Shown one piece after another: positions 17,766 through 25,419 of a DNA stretch of 48,639 bases. A program made the position numbers and the translations under genes. Under the pieces are notes generated by a model. The model searched no databases, had not been told where the DNA came from, and worked only from the letters and a program-made list of their open reading frames with translations. Each line of letters starts with the position of its first letter. Positions within the stretch are counted from its first letter, which is position 1. The stretch comes from Bacteroidota bacterium (GTDB lineage Bacteria > Bacteroidota > Bacteroidia > Flavobacteriales > Flavobacteriaceae), in NCBI GenBank assembly GCA_018335575.1, contig JAGXRT010000002.1, forward strand, positions 1 through 48,639, read 5' to 3'.

Positions 17766-19082
17766 TTGGAATCAGATTCGTTTCAATTTTTGTTTGATGT
17801 CTTTAATAAAATAGAATGGGATAGTGTTATTGCTGTAATTTCAATTATTATCTTATTAGTTTTTTCAGCGTTAATTTCTGGCGCAGAGGTTGCTTTTTTT
17901 TCATTATCATCGTATGATTTTGATGAAAACACTAAGCACAAAAATACCTTAAGAGTAAAAAGTTTATTAGAACAACCTCAAAAGTTATTAGCTACCATTT
18001 TAGTATCTAATAGTTTTATAAATATTTTTACTGTTTTACTTTTTGCAAGTTTTACTGAAGAACTTTTTGAAAATATAGAATATGAGATGCTTCGGCTCAT
18101 CTTAAAAGTGCTATTAATCACTTTTTTAATTTTATTGTTTGGAGAGGTAATACCAAAAATATTTGCTAGACGAAATGCTGTTAAGTTTGCAGAATTTATC
18201 TCAGTACCAATTAAACAGTTAATGATGCTTTTAACTCCAGTAACGTATCCATTAATTAATCTAACTGCAATAATTGAAAAAAGATTATCTAAAAAACAAA
18301 GCAATTTATCAGTAGAAAAATTATCAAAAGCATTAGAATTAACATCTGAAAGTGCTACAACAAAAGAAGAACAAAAAATTTTAGAGGGAATTATTACATT
18401 TGGAAATACTGAAACCAGTCAGGTTATGAAGCCAAGGATGGATATTGTTGCTTTTTCTGAAAATAGCACTTTTAAGGAAATAATTGAACAGATTAAAGAG
18501 AATGGGTTTTCTAGAAATCCGGTCTACAGTGAAAGTATTGACAATATTATTGGAGTTTTATACGCAAAAGATGTACTTCCGTTTTTAAATGAAAATGATT
18601 ATGATTGGAAACTGTTACTAAGAAAACCATTTTTTGTTCCAGAAAACAAAAAGTTAGATGATTTGTTGTTAGAATTTCAGGAGAAAAAAATTCATTTTGC
18701 TGTTGTAGTTGACGAATATGGAGGAACAAGTGGAATAATAACATTAGAAGACATCATTGAAGAGATTGTAGGTGATATAACCGATGAATTTGATGATGAA
18801 GATCAATTTTTTACAAAAATAGATCAGTATAATTATTTATTTGATGGTAAAACTACACTTAAAGATTTTTCTAAAATACTAGACATTGATGAAGAAATAT
18901 TTGAAGAAACAAGGGGAGAATCTGAAACTATTGCTGGATTTATTTTAGAATTAACAGGCAGATTTTTAAGGAAAAATGAAATAGTAAGCTTTATGAACCT
19001 TCAATTTAAGGTAGAAACACTTGATAAAAAAAGAATTAAGCAAGTAAAAGTTACTATAATAGATCAAGATATAAATAGCTAA
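17766..19082 (+). CDS. gldE: Gliding motility-associated protein GldE (CNNM/CorC-like membrane protein)
   Basis: A 438-aa cytoplasmic-membrane protein. A CNNM/DUF21 transmembrane region (about four hydrophobic segments, ~17-190, with ALISGAEVAFFSLS) is followed by paired CBS domains (MKPRMDIVAFSEN..., VVVDEYGGTSGIITLEDIIEEIVGDI) and a C-terminal CorC/HlyC domain (DQYNYLFDGKTTLKDFSKIL, up to the end). Related proteins act in Mg2+ or Co2+ handling. In Flavobacterium johnsoniae GldE supports gliding, and its overproduction can partly compensate for gldD defects. The first usable start is TTG 17766; an in-frame stop lies just upstream and no ATG precedes the first membrane segment. Adjacent gldD confirms the assignment. 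Confidence 0.93.
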   Translation: MESDSFQFLFDVFNKIEWDSVIAVISIIILLVFSALISGAEVAFFSLSSYDFDENTKHKNTLRVKSLLEQPQKLLATILVSNSFINIFTVLLFASFTEELFENIEYEMLRLILKVLLITFLILLFGEVIPKIFARRNAVKFAEFISVPIKQLMMLLTPVTYPLINLTAIIEKRLSKKQSNLSVEKLSKALELTSESATTKEEQKILEGIITFGNTETSQVMKPRMDIVAFSENSTFKEIIEQIKENGFSRNPVYSESIDNIIGVLYAKDVLPFLNENDYDWKLLLRKPFFVPENKKLDDLLLEFQEKKIHFAVVVDEYGGTSGIITLEDIIEEIVGDITDEFDDEDQFFTKIDQYNYLFDGKTTLKDFSKILDIDEEIFEETRGESETIAGFILELTGRFLRKNEIVSFMNLQFKVETLDKKRIKQVKVTIIDQDINS

Positions 19083-19091
19083 ATAGTTATT

Positions 19092-19655
19092 ATGAGTTAT
19101 TTTAAACAGATATTTTTTTATATTGTTGCATGCTTATTGATTACTTCGTGTAAGGATGAAGTACTTCCCAAACCAAAAGCATATCTAAAATTAGAATATC
19201 CAACTACAACCTATGCATTAACCGAATCAACTTGTAGCTATCAATTTGAAAAATCTGAAAATGCTTTAATTAAGCATAAAAAGAATTGTTGGATGGAGTT
19301 GTATTATAAAAATTTAAATGCTACTATTTTTATTACTTACAGACCAATTGATAATAACCTTGATGAAGTTTTAAAAGAAGCAGAAAAATTAACGTTTGAA
19401 CACACTGTTAAAGCAGATGCTATTAACTCACAAGCTTTTGAGAATATTGAGAAAAAAGTTTATGGGAGACTTTATTCTGTAGAAGGCAATGCCGCTTCAA
19501 ATTTGCAGTTCCATTTAACAGATAGTAGTAAACACATAATTACGGGAGCTCTATATTTTTACTCAAAACCGAATTATGACTCTATAGTACCAGCTATTCG
19601 ATATATCGAAAAAGATGTTAAACATCTTATAGAAACGTTTCAATGGAAAAACTAA
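19092..19655 (+). CDS. gldD: Gliding motility lipoprotein GldD
   Basis: A 187-aa lipoprotein. The N-terminus has a signal peptide ending in the lipobox LITSC, with the lipidated cysteine at residue 20. The mature part begins KDEVLPKPKAYLKLEYPTTTY, a GldD hallmark, and contains CWMELYYKNLNATIFITYRPI. GldD is required for gliding in Flavobacterium and for T9SS function more broadly; its molecular role is still unclear. It starts 9 bp after gldE, so the two are co-transcribed. It would be processed by the LspA encoded at 8.2 kb and is followed by a strong bidirectional terminator. Confidence 0.93.
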   Translation: MSYFKQIFFYIVACLLITSCKDEVLPKPKAYLKLEYPTTTYALTESTCSYQFEKSENALIKHKKNCWMELYYKNLNATIFITYRPIDNNLDEVLKEAEKLTFEHTVKADAINSQAFENIEKKVYGRLYSVEGNAASNLQFHLTDSSKHIITGALYFYSKPNYDSIVPAIRYIEKDVKHLIETFQWKN

Positions 19656-19670
19656 GGTTTATAAAATAAG

Positions 19671-19703
19671 AAAGTCCTGCTTAATGCAGGACTTTAATTT
19701 TTT
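19671..19703. terminator. Bidirectional terminator between gldD and the small lipoprotein
   Basis: A 10-bp perfect stem (AAAGTCCTGC / GCAGGACTTT, 19671-19680 and 19686-19695) with loop TTAAT is followed by AATTTTTT on the plus side. On the minus side the tail is T-rich but broken. It lies between the convergent genes gldD and the small lipoprotein. Confidence 0.85.
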
Positions 19704-19737
19704 GAATTTGAAATGTCTGGTCTAACCAGCATTTAAA

Positions 19738-19917
19738 TTACTGAGCTGGAGCTTCTTCAACAACAGCAGTAGTATCAGCAACAGCAGTAGTGTCAACTAC
19801 TACTTCTTCAACTACAGGAGCTTCTTCAACTACTTCCTCAGCTGGTTTAGCATCTTTACAAGAAATAGCTAACATGCTAACAAAAGCAACTACTAATAAT
19901 CCGTTTAATAATTTCAT
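19738..19917 (-). CDS. Tiny Glu/Val/Ala-rich lipoprotein
   Basis: I take the ATG at 19917 (MKLLNGLLVVAFVSMLAISC), giving 59 aa; a longer in-frame GTG-type start at 19950 overlaps the promoter. The signal peptide ends in the lipobox LAISC with Cys20. The mature part is only ~40 residues and almost wholly Glu, Val, Ala, Asp, Thr and Pro, in repeated pieces (EEVVEEAPVVEEVVVDTTAVADTTAVVEEAPA). It has no recognisable domain. A full-consensus promoter 5' of the gene and shared terminators on the 3' side argue for real, possibly strong, expression. The acidic flexible tail suggests a surface or periplasmic lipid-anchored spacer. The function is unknown. Confidence 0.75.
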   Translation of the reverse strand: MKLLNGLLVVAFVSMLAISCKDAKPAEEVVEEAPVVEEVVVDTTAVADTTAVVEEAPAQ

Positions 19918-19949
19918 CTTTTTAAAATTTAAATTTTTAATTAAGACCA

Positions 19950-19982
19950 CAAAGATATTGATAAAAATATGTAATAACCAAA
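19950..19982 (-). promoter_or_regulatory. Full-consensus promoter of the small lipoprotein
   Basis: On the minus strand a -33 TTTG (19982-19979) is separated by 21 bp from a -7 TATCTTTG (19957-19950), matching TTTG-N(17-23)-TAnnTTTG. The start codon lies 32 bp downstream. Confidence 0.72.
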
Positions 19983-20142
19983 TATTTTTTTAATAAATTT
20001 TTAGATTTCTTTAACAATTTTTTAATGTTACAAATGTTTCGTATCCTGTTGAATAGGAGATAATTGACATTTTTATAGAATTAAAACGTTTTCGTTAATT
20101 ATTAAAAATAAAAATTAGAACTTTGCGGCAAAAGTTTTACAA

Positions 20143-21015
20143 ATGCGCGACAATCAATTAAGGTGGATTATTTTAGTTATTTTATCATTAATTTGGGGCA
20201 GTTCATTTATTTTAATTAAAAAAGCTTTACAGGGATTTACTCCTTTTCAAGTAGGTGCGTTTAGAATTCTAATAACAGCCTTTCTATTGCTGGTAGTAGG
20301 AGGACAAAGCATTAAAAAAATCAATAAAACACAATGGAAATATGTTTTCTGGACTGCTATACTGGGCTCATTTATCCCAGCATTTGCTTATGCAATAGCA
20401 CTTAAAGGAATTGACAGTTCTGTTGCCTCTGTTTTAAATTCGTTATTACCTTTATTTACAATAATTTTTGGAGCATTATTATTCGGATTTGCTTTTAGAA
20501 GAATTCAACTAATGGGTATTGTAATTGGTTTTATTGGTACAGGGATTTTAATTTTTAAAGGTGCCGAGTTAAATCCTGAACAAAATTATTGGTATGCCAT
20601 TTTTGCTATAACATCAACCCTGGGCTATTCTTTTAATGTAAATATCATTAAAAAACATTTAAATGAGTTGGATGCGCTAAGTATAACTACTGGTAATTTT
20701 TTAATACTGATATTACCTGCTTTAATTGTTCTTTATTTTACAAACTTTTTTACTGATTTTGAATTAAATGAAATTACAAAAAGGTCTTTAGGTATAGTTG
20801 CGGTATTAGCATTGTTTTGTACAGCAATTGCTAAAGTTTTGTACAATAAATTAATACAGCTTTCATCACCGGTTTTTTCTTCATCTGTAACGTATTTAAT
20901 TCCAATTGTAGCTATTATGTGGGGATTTTTAGATGGTGAAAAATTTGAAGTTTCTCAGTTTGTTGCCGCATCAATTATTTTAGGTGGAGTTTATTTAGCT
21001 AATAAAAGAGAATAA
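20143..21015 (+). CDS. EamA/DMT family transporter
   Basis: A 290-aa inner-membrane protein with ten hydrophobic segments made of two EamA repeats (first with LSLIWGSSFILIKKALQGFTPFQVGAFRIL, second from about IFAITSTLGYSFNVNIIKKHL). The family exports small metabolites or amino acids, but the substrate cannot be read from the sequence. The start ATG 20143 fits the first membrane segment. The gene stands alone, between the divergent small lipoprotein gene and the convergent M16 pair. The 225 bp upstream contain the lipoprotein promoter and a near-miss -7 (GAACTTTG, bases before the start) for this gene. Confidence 0.9.
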   Translation: MRDNQLRWIILVILSLIWGSSFILIKKALQGFTPFQVGAFRILITAFLLLVVGGQSIKKINKTQWKYVFWTAILGSFIPAFAYAIALKGIDSSVASVLNSLLPLFTIIFGALLFGFAFRRIQLMGIVIGFIGTGILIFKGAELNPEQNYWYAIFAITSTLGYSFNVNIIKKHLNELDALSITTGNFLILILPALIVLYFTNFFTDFELNEITKRSLGIVAVLALFCTAIAKVLYNKLIQLSSPVFSSSVTYLIPIVAIMWGFLDGEKFEVSQFVAASIILGGVYLANKRE

Positions 21016-21043
21016 AAAAAGCGGAAGTTTTCTTCCGCTTATA
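21014..21043. terminator. Bidirectional terminator between the DMT transporter and the M16 genes
   Basis: A 9-bp stem (AAGCGGAAG / CTTCCGCTT, 21019-21027 and 21032-21040) with loop TTTT has an A-run on the left that becomes a T-tail on the minus strand. It best terminates the minus-strand M16 transcript and probably also the transporter. Confidence 0.82.
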
Positions 21044-21062
21044 AAATATATTTTACAATAGA

Positions 21063-23117
21063 CTACTGAAAATCTGCAGCAGTTACTCCTTCGTTTAATT
21101 TAACTTCTTTAATGGTGAAATCTAATTGTTGAGGACCAACAGTCATTTTTATTGTAAAAGGAAATTTCACTCCTTTAACATCAGTATAATCACTATAGTT
21201 TACAGTTTGAGAAACTTCTTGTCCGTTTGGTAATTTACTGGTAACAGTTTCGCTTACTTTTAAACCAGAAGCTACTTCATAATTAATAACCGTATCATCA
21301 CCAACTTTAACAACATAAGCATCTTTGCCATTTACTTGTGTAATTTTTTCAAGCGTAGCTTTAGATAAATATCCTTCTTCTGCAAATGGGGACGATGATG
21401 ATTTCATTTTTTCTAAAGCAGCACCATCTAATGGAGTTTTTTGTCCCATTTGCATAGCGTAGCCTTTTTCGCCATCAAAAACAGTTTGTGACATTACATT
21501 ACCCATCATAGATACAGCGGTTGAATATTTATTGGGAGTCATCTGTTTAGTTACCATCTGTAAAGACATACCTTGAATAGAGGCATCTGCAGTAGATAAA
21601 GTACTTTTTATTGTTTTTACCTTTTCCTTACCTCCAATCGCTTTATAGTAATTATCAAAAACAGTGTTTAACGTAACTCCGGCAGGAATTGGTTTTGACA
21701 GCTCTGGTTTTGAAGTTGGATTTCCATATATATCGAAGTAATTTATTGTGTAATTGGTTTTTTCTAAATTTGGAATTACATCAAGGGCTTTACCTGCTAT
21801 AACTATTCGGGCATTGTCTACACTAAAATATTTTTTAGCAACACGATGAACATCGTCAATTGTTACCGCATTTATTTTTTCTAAGTAGGTTTCGTAGAAA
21901 TTTTCTGGCAAATTATTTACTTTAATATTTAAAGCATATCTAGCTATGGTAGCCGGTTGTTCTAAAGCCAAAACAAATTTTCCTGTATAACCTGCTTTTA
22001 CAGTTTTTAAATCTTCTTCAGTTACTTTTTCATTTCTAATTCGGGCAATTTCTTTAATTGTTTCAACAACAGTGCTATCAGTAACCATATTTCTAACACT
22101 TGTTGATGCTTTAAAAGAACCAATATATTTATCTTCATTAACACGAGAACGAGCACCATACGTATATCCTCTTGCTTCACGCAAATTCATATTTAGATAG
22201 CTGTTAAAATCGCCTCCCAATATCTGATTTGCCACTAATACTGCATGGTAGTCAGGGTCGCTCATTTTTAATTGAAATGTATTGATAACCGCAACTTCAG
22301 ATTGAACTGCATTTGGCATATTTATAAAATTGATTTCCGTTTTAGCTACATTTGAAACGGCGGGTAAATTTACAGGAGCAACTACGCCTTTATTCCAAGT
22401 ACTAAAATATTTTGTAACTAGTTTTTTTACATCTTTAACACTTACATCGCCTACTATAATTAAATATGCATTGTTTGGTTTGAAATAGGAGTTATAAAAA
22501 TTTGAAACATCGTTTAATGTTACATTGTTAGCTGATTCTTGTGATGTAAATTCTCCATATGGATGATTTTTTCCGAAGGTTAAAACATTTTGAACTCTGC
22601 CGGCAATTGCCGCAACACTCTTTTCGTTTGATTTTATACCGTCCAATAATTTGTTGCGTTCTTTGTCAAATTCTTCTTGTGTAAAATTAGGGTTTAAAGC
22701 AGCATCTGCCATTAATTCTAAAACCCTTGGAAAATATTTAGACAAGGCATTTAATCGTGCACTTTGACTAGAGAATGATATGCTGGCTCCTAAATAATCT
22801 ACCTCTTCATTAAAAGCATCTTTAGAAATATTTTTAGAACCCGATCCTAATAAACTACCTGTTAAGCTAGAAACTCCGGCTTTATCGCCTTCAAAAATTG
22901 GCGGGTTATCAATAGTTAAAGTTGCAGAAACACGTGGTAATTTATTATTTTCCACTACCAGTACTTTTAATCCATTTTTTAATTCAAACGTTGCGGGTTT
23001 TCCTAAATTAATCTTTGGAGCAGGTCCTGGTTTTGGTTGTTGACTTCGGTCAATTTGTGCTGATATGGTTATTGATATCAGAAATAATATAATGATTGAA
23101 ACAATTTTTGTTTTCAT
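21063..23117 (-). CDS. M16-family peptidase homologue lacking the zinc motif, with an added C-terminal domain
   Basis: A 684-aa protein with signal peptide (MKTKIVSIIILFLISITISAQ), so periplasmic. Residues ~35-470 match two M16 (insulinase/PqqF) half-domains: ATFELKNGLKVLVVENNKLPRVS, and later NAYLIIVGDVSVKDVKKLVTKYF. Where an active subunit has HxxEH, this one reads SSLTGSLLGSGS, so it cannot hold zinc and is probably the non-catalytic partner. From about residue 480 (GVTLNTVFDNYYKAIGGKEKV) to the end, a separate ~200-aa beta-rich domain resembles the LolA-like folds found on other Bacteroidetes envelope proteins; I infer this from pattern only. The active M16 subunit lies 6 bp upstream in the same operon, as in known M16 heterodimers. 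Confidence 0.9.
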   Translation of the reverse strand: MKTKIVSIIILFLISITISAQIDRSQQPKPGPAPKINLGKPATFELKNGLKVLVVENNKLPRVSATLTIDNPPIFEGDKAGVSSLTGSLLGSGSKNISKDAFNEEVDYLGASISFSSQSARLNALSKYFPRVLELMADAALNPNFTQEEFDKERNKLLDGIKSNEKSVAAIAGRVQNVLTFGKNHPYGEFTSQESANNVTLNDVSNFYNSYFKPNNAYLIIVGDVSVKDVKKLVTKYFSTWNKGVVAPVNLPAVSNVAKTEINFINMPNAVQSEVAVINTFQLKMSDPDYHAVLVANQILGGDFNSYLNMNLREARGYTYGARSRVNEDKYIGSFKASTSVRNMVTDSTVVETIKEIARIRNEKVTEEDLKTVKAGYTGKFVLALEQPATIARYALNIKVNNLPENFYETYLEKINAVTIDDVHRVAKKYFSVDNARIVIAGKALDVIPNLEKTNYTINYFDIYGNPTSKPELSKPIPAGVTLNTVFDNYYKAIGGKEKVKTIKSTLSTADASIQGMSLQMVTKQMTPNKYSTAVSMMGNVMSQTVFDGEKGYAMQMGQKTPLDGAALEKMKSSSSPFAEEGYLSKATLEKITQVNGKDAYVVKVGDDTVINYEVASGLKVSETVTSKLPNGQEVSQTVNYSDYTDVKGVKFPFTIKMTVGPQQLDFTIKEVKLNEGVTAADFQ

Positions 23118-23123
23118 GGGTTG

Positions 23124-24434
23124 TTATTTTTTAGGTAGATAATCCAACACTAATCGTTGGTTTGGATTTAAATACTTATTAGCAATTTCTTTAATTTCTT
23201 CTCGGGTAATTGAGTTATAAATATCAATTTCGTTGTTAATTAAATTAATATCTTTATACAACATATAATAATTAGCTAATGAATTAGCAATGCCTTGAAT
23301 GCTTGAATTTGAGTTTACAAACTGATTTTCGAACTTGTTTCTTAATTTTTGAAGCTCTTTTTCTGAAATTAATTCAGTCTGAAGTTTTACAATCTCTTCA
23401 TCCATTTCTGCTACTAAGTCAGTTAATTTATTATCACCTAAAGGCAAAGCTAAAACTATATATGCTCCATAATCCTCCAATGAATAATTAAATGCTGCAA
23501 TTTGAAGCGCTTTTTTCTTTTCATCTACAAGTTTTTTGTATAGTCTAGAACTCTTTCCATCACTTAAAATAGTTGAAATCATGTCTAAAACTCGTGCATC
23601 TCTAGTGGTCATTGCAGGAGTTCGGTATACTGTAAACACGGCAGGGATTTGAATGTTAGGATCGTAAAAAGTTGTTTTAATTTCTTCTTGTATTGGCTTT
23701 TCAACAACTTTGGTTCTTACAATATCTTTTCCTCTTGGAATAGGGCCAAAATATTGTTCAATCATTTTTTTAGTTTTTGGCACATCAATATCTCCAGCAA
23801 CAACTAAAACAGCATTATTTGGAACATAAAATTTATTGTTGAACTCAAGAAACTCATCTAAAGTTGCAGCATCTAAATGTTCCATTTCGCCAATAGTAGT
23901 CCATCGATAAGGATGTTCTTTAAATAAATTTTTGAAAACCTCTGCAGTCCATTGTCCATATGGAGAATTGTCTACTCTCAATCTTTTTTCTTCTTTTACA
24001 ACTTCGTTTTGGGTATCAACACCTATTTGATTGATGATAGGATGCATCAAACGTTCAGATTCCATCCATAAACCAAGCTCTAAATTATTTGAAGGAAAAA
24101 CTTCATAATAATACGTACGGTCTTGAGTAGTGTTGGCATTGTTTGATCCACCGTTTGAAGTTACTATTTTAAACCATTCGCCGCGTGGGATATTTTGAGT
24201 ACCTTCAAAGAGTAAATGCTCAAAAAAATGTGCAAAACCGGTTCTCTCTGGATTTTCGTCTTTGGCGCCAACATGATACATAACAGATACTGTTACAACA
24301 GGTGCAGTATTATCTTGATGTAACACAACATGCATACCGTTGTCTAAATCGTACTCTTGAAAAGTAACTTTTTGTGCTTCAATAGTTGTAATTGTTAAAA
24401 ACAAAAGCAATATTGAAAGAATAATTTTTTTCAT
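23124..24434 (-). CDS. M16 family zinc metallopeptidase (active subunit)
   Basis: A 436-aa protein with signal peptide (MKKIILSILLLFLTITTIEAQ). The M16 zinc site is intact: HFFEH at residues 69-73 and the downstream glutamates in NEVVKEEKRLRVDNSPYGQW. Both M16 half-domains are present (DLDNGMHVVLHQDNTAPVV..., then NAVLVVAGDIDVPKTKKMIEQYFG). It is transcribed ahead of the inactive M16 homologue, 6 bp apart, and the two probably form a periplasmic heterodimer that degrades or processes peptides. A TATTTTTG -7 element lies 40 bp upstream. The substrate is unknown. Confidence 0.94.
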   Translation of the reverse strand: MKKIILSILLLFLTITTIEAQKVTFQEYDLDNGMHVVLHQDNTAPVVTVSVMYHVGAKDENPERTGFAHFFEHLLFEGTQNIPRGEWFKIVTSNGGSNNANTTQDRTYYYEVFPSNNLELGLWMESERLMHPIINQIGVDTQNEVVKEEKRLRVDNSPYGQWTAEVFKNLFKEHPYRWTTIGEMEHLDAATLDEFLEFNNKFYVPNNAVLVVAGDIDVPKTKKMIEQYFGPIPRGKDIVRTKVVEKPIQEEIKTTFYDPNIQIPAVFTVYRTPAMTTRDARVLDMISTILSDGKSSRLYKKLVDEKKKALQIAAFNYSLEDYGAYIVLALPLGDNKLTDLVAEMDEEIVKLQTELISEKELQKLRNKFENQFVNSNSSIQGIANSLANYYMLYKDINLINNEIDIYNSITREEIKEIANKYLNPNQRLVLDYLPKK

Positions 24435-24473
24435 AGTTTGAATGTTTATTTATAATTTATAAGTGTAGTCCTC

Positions 24474-24481
24474 CAAAAATA
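24474..24481 (-). promoter_or_regulatory. -7 element of the M16 operon
   Basis: On the minus strand TATTTTTG fits TAnnTTTG, about 40 bp before the start codon of the active M16 gene. It lies in the divergent region shared with rplU. Confidence 0.5.
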
Positions 24482-24547
24482 AAGAATTATATTTAAAATA
24501 TCCTTAGTATAAAGATTTTAATATTGTTTTAACAATTGAATCATTGT

Positions 24548-24578
24548 TTTGGTATTTGATTAAATAGTGTTATATTTG
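24548..24578 (+). promoter_or_regulatory. Full-consensus promoter of rplU-rpmA
   Basis: -33 TTTG (24548-24551), a 19-bp spacer, then -7 TATATTTG (24571-24578). This matches the Bacteroidetes vegetative promoter exactly and lies 32 bp upstream of the rplU ATG. Confidence 0.8.
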
Positions 24579-24610
24579 CACACATTTTTAAACAAGTATA
24601 AATAAAACAT

Positions 24611-25057
24611 ATGTACGCAATTGTAGAGATAGCAGGGCAACAGTTTAAAGTTACCAAAGACCAAAAAGTTTACGTACATCGTTTGCAAGCAGAAGCTGGT
24701 TCAAAAATTTCTTTTGATAAAGTTCTTTTGATTGATGATAACGGTACAGTAACACTTGGCGCCCCGGCTATAGAAGGAGCTGAAGTTTCGGCAAAAATTT
24801 TAGAGCACCTTAAAGGTGACAAAGTAATCGTTTTTAAGAAAAAACGAAGAAAAGGATATAAAGTTAAAAACGGACATCGTCAAGCATTAACTGAAATCCA
24901 AATTGATGGTATTACCGCTAATGGAAGTGACAAAAAGGAAGTAGTTTCTACCAAAAAAGCAGCCACAAAAAAAACGGAAGAAGTAGCTGAGCCTGTAGAA
25001 AAAAAACCTGCAGCCAAAAAACCAGCAGCTAAAAAAACTAAAGAAGAAACCAAATAA
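24611..25057 (+). CDS. rplU: 50S ribosomal protein L21 with Lys/Ala-rich tail
   Basis: A large-subunit protein that binds 23S rRNA. Residues 1-~103 are a normal L21 (MYAIVEIAGQQFKVTKDQKVYVHRL, then FKKKRRKGYKVKNGHRQ). The remaining ~45 residues form an extension rich in Lys, Ala and Glu (EEVAEPVEKKPAAKKPAAKK), giving 148 aa against the usual ~103. Such tails are frequent on flavobacterial L21. rpmA follows 24 bp later, and a perfect promoter precedes the pair. Confidence 0.97.
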   Translation: MYAIVEIAGQQFKVTKDQKVYVHRLQAEAGSKISFDKVLLIDDNGTVTLGAPAIEGAEVSAKILEHLKGDKVIVFKKKRRKGYKVKNGHRQALTEIQIDGITANGSDKKEVVSTKKAATKKTEEVAEPVEKKPAAKKPAAKKTKEETK

Positions 25058-25081
25058 TTATTAACTTAAAAATTTTAAATC

Positions 25082-25342
25082 ATGGCTCACAAGAAAGGTG
25101 TCGGTAGTTCAAAGAACGGTAGAGAATCAGAATCGAAACGATTAGGAGTGAAAATTTTTGGTGGACAAGCAGCAGTAGCTGGAAATATTCTAGTACGTCA
25201 ACGTGGTACAACACACCATCCCGGTGATAACGTTTACATGGGTAAAGACCATACGTTACACGCTAAAGTTGATGGAGTTGTTAAATTTCAAAAGAAAGTT
25301 AACAATAAATCATATGTTTCAATTGAACCATTTGAATCTTAA
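25082..25342 (+). CDS. rpmA: 50S ribosomal protein L27
   Basis: An 86-aa protein near the peptidyl transferase centre. The signature [24 protein letters not shown] begins with the mature-type N-terminus MAHKK, so no cleavable extension of the Firmicutes kind is present. The later motif [23 protein letters not shown] is also standard. It is co-transcribed with rplU and ends in a strong terminator 20 bp downstream. Confidence 0.98.
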   Translation: MAHKKGVGSSKNGRESESKRLGVKIFGGQAAVAGNILVRQRGTTHHPGDNVYMGKDHTLHAKVDGVVKFQKKVNNKSYVSIEPFES

Positions 25343-25364
25343 TAAAGTATAATTTTGATATAGA

Positions 25365-25399
25365 AAACTCTCAAACGTTTTGTTTGGGAGTTTTTTTTT
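25365..25399 (+). terminator. Terminator after rpmA
   Basis: A stem of AAACTCTCAAAC against GTTTGGGAGTTT (one G-T pair) with a 5-base loop is followed by a run of nine or more T. It ends the ribosomal operon. Confidence 0.88.
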
Positions 25400-25407
25400 A
25401 ATTTCTG

Positions 25408-25415
25408 TACATTTG
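25408..25415 (+). promoter_or_regulatory. -7 element just before waaA
   Basis: TACATTTG fits TAnnTTTG and ends only 4 bp before the waaA ATG at 25420. With the usual spacing to the start site, the transcript would begin at or next to the ATG, suggesting a leaderless or near-leaderless mRNA. Confidence 0.5.
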
Positions 25416-25419
25416 AGTC

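Noticed and set aside
19790-19993. A 67-codon plus-strand frame opposite the small lipoprotein, starting MSTTTSSTTGASS.
   Set aside because: It is the antisense of the Glu/Val/Ala repeats, and the minus-strand reading has a lipobox and a promoter.
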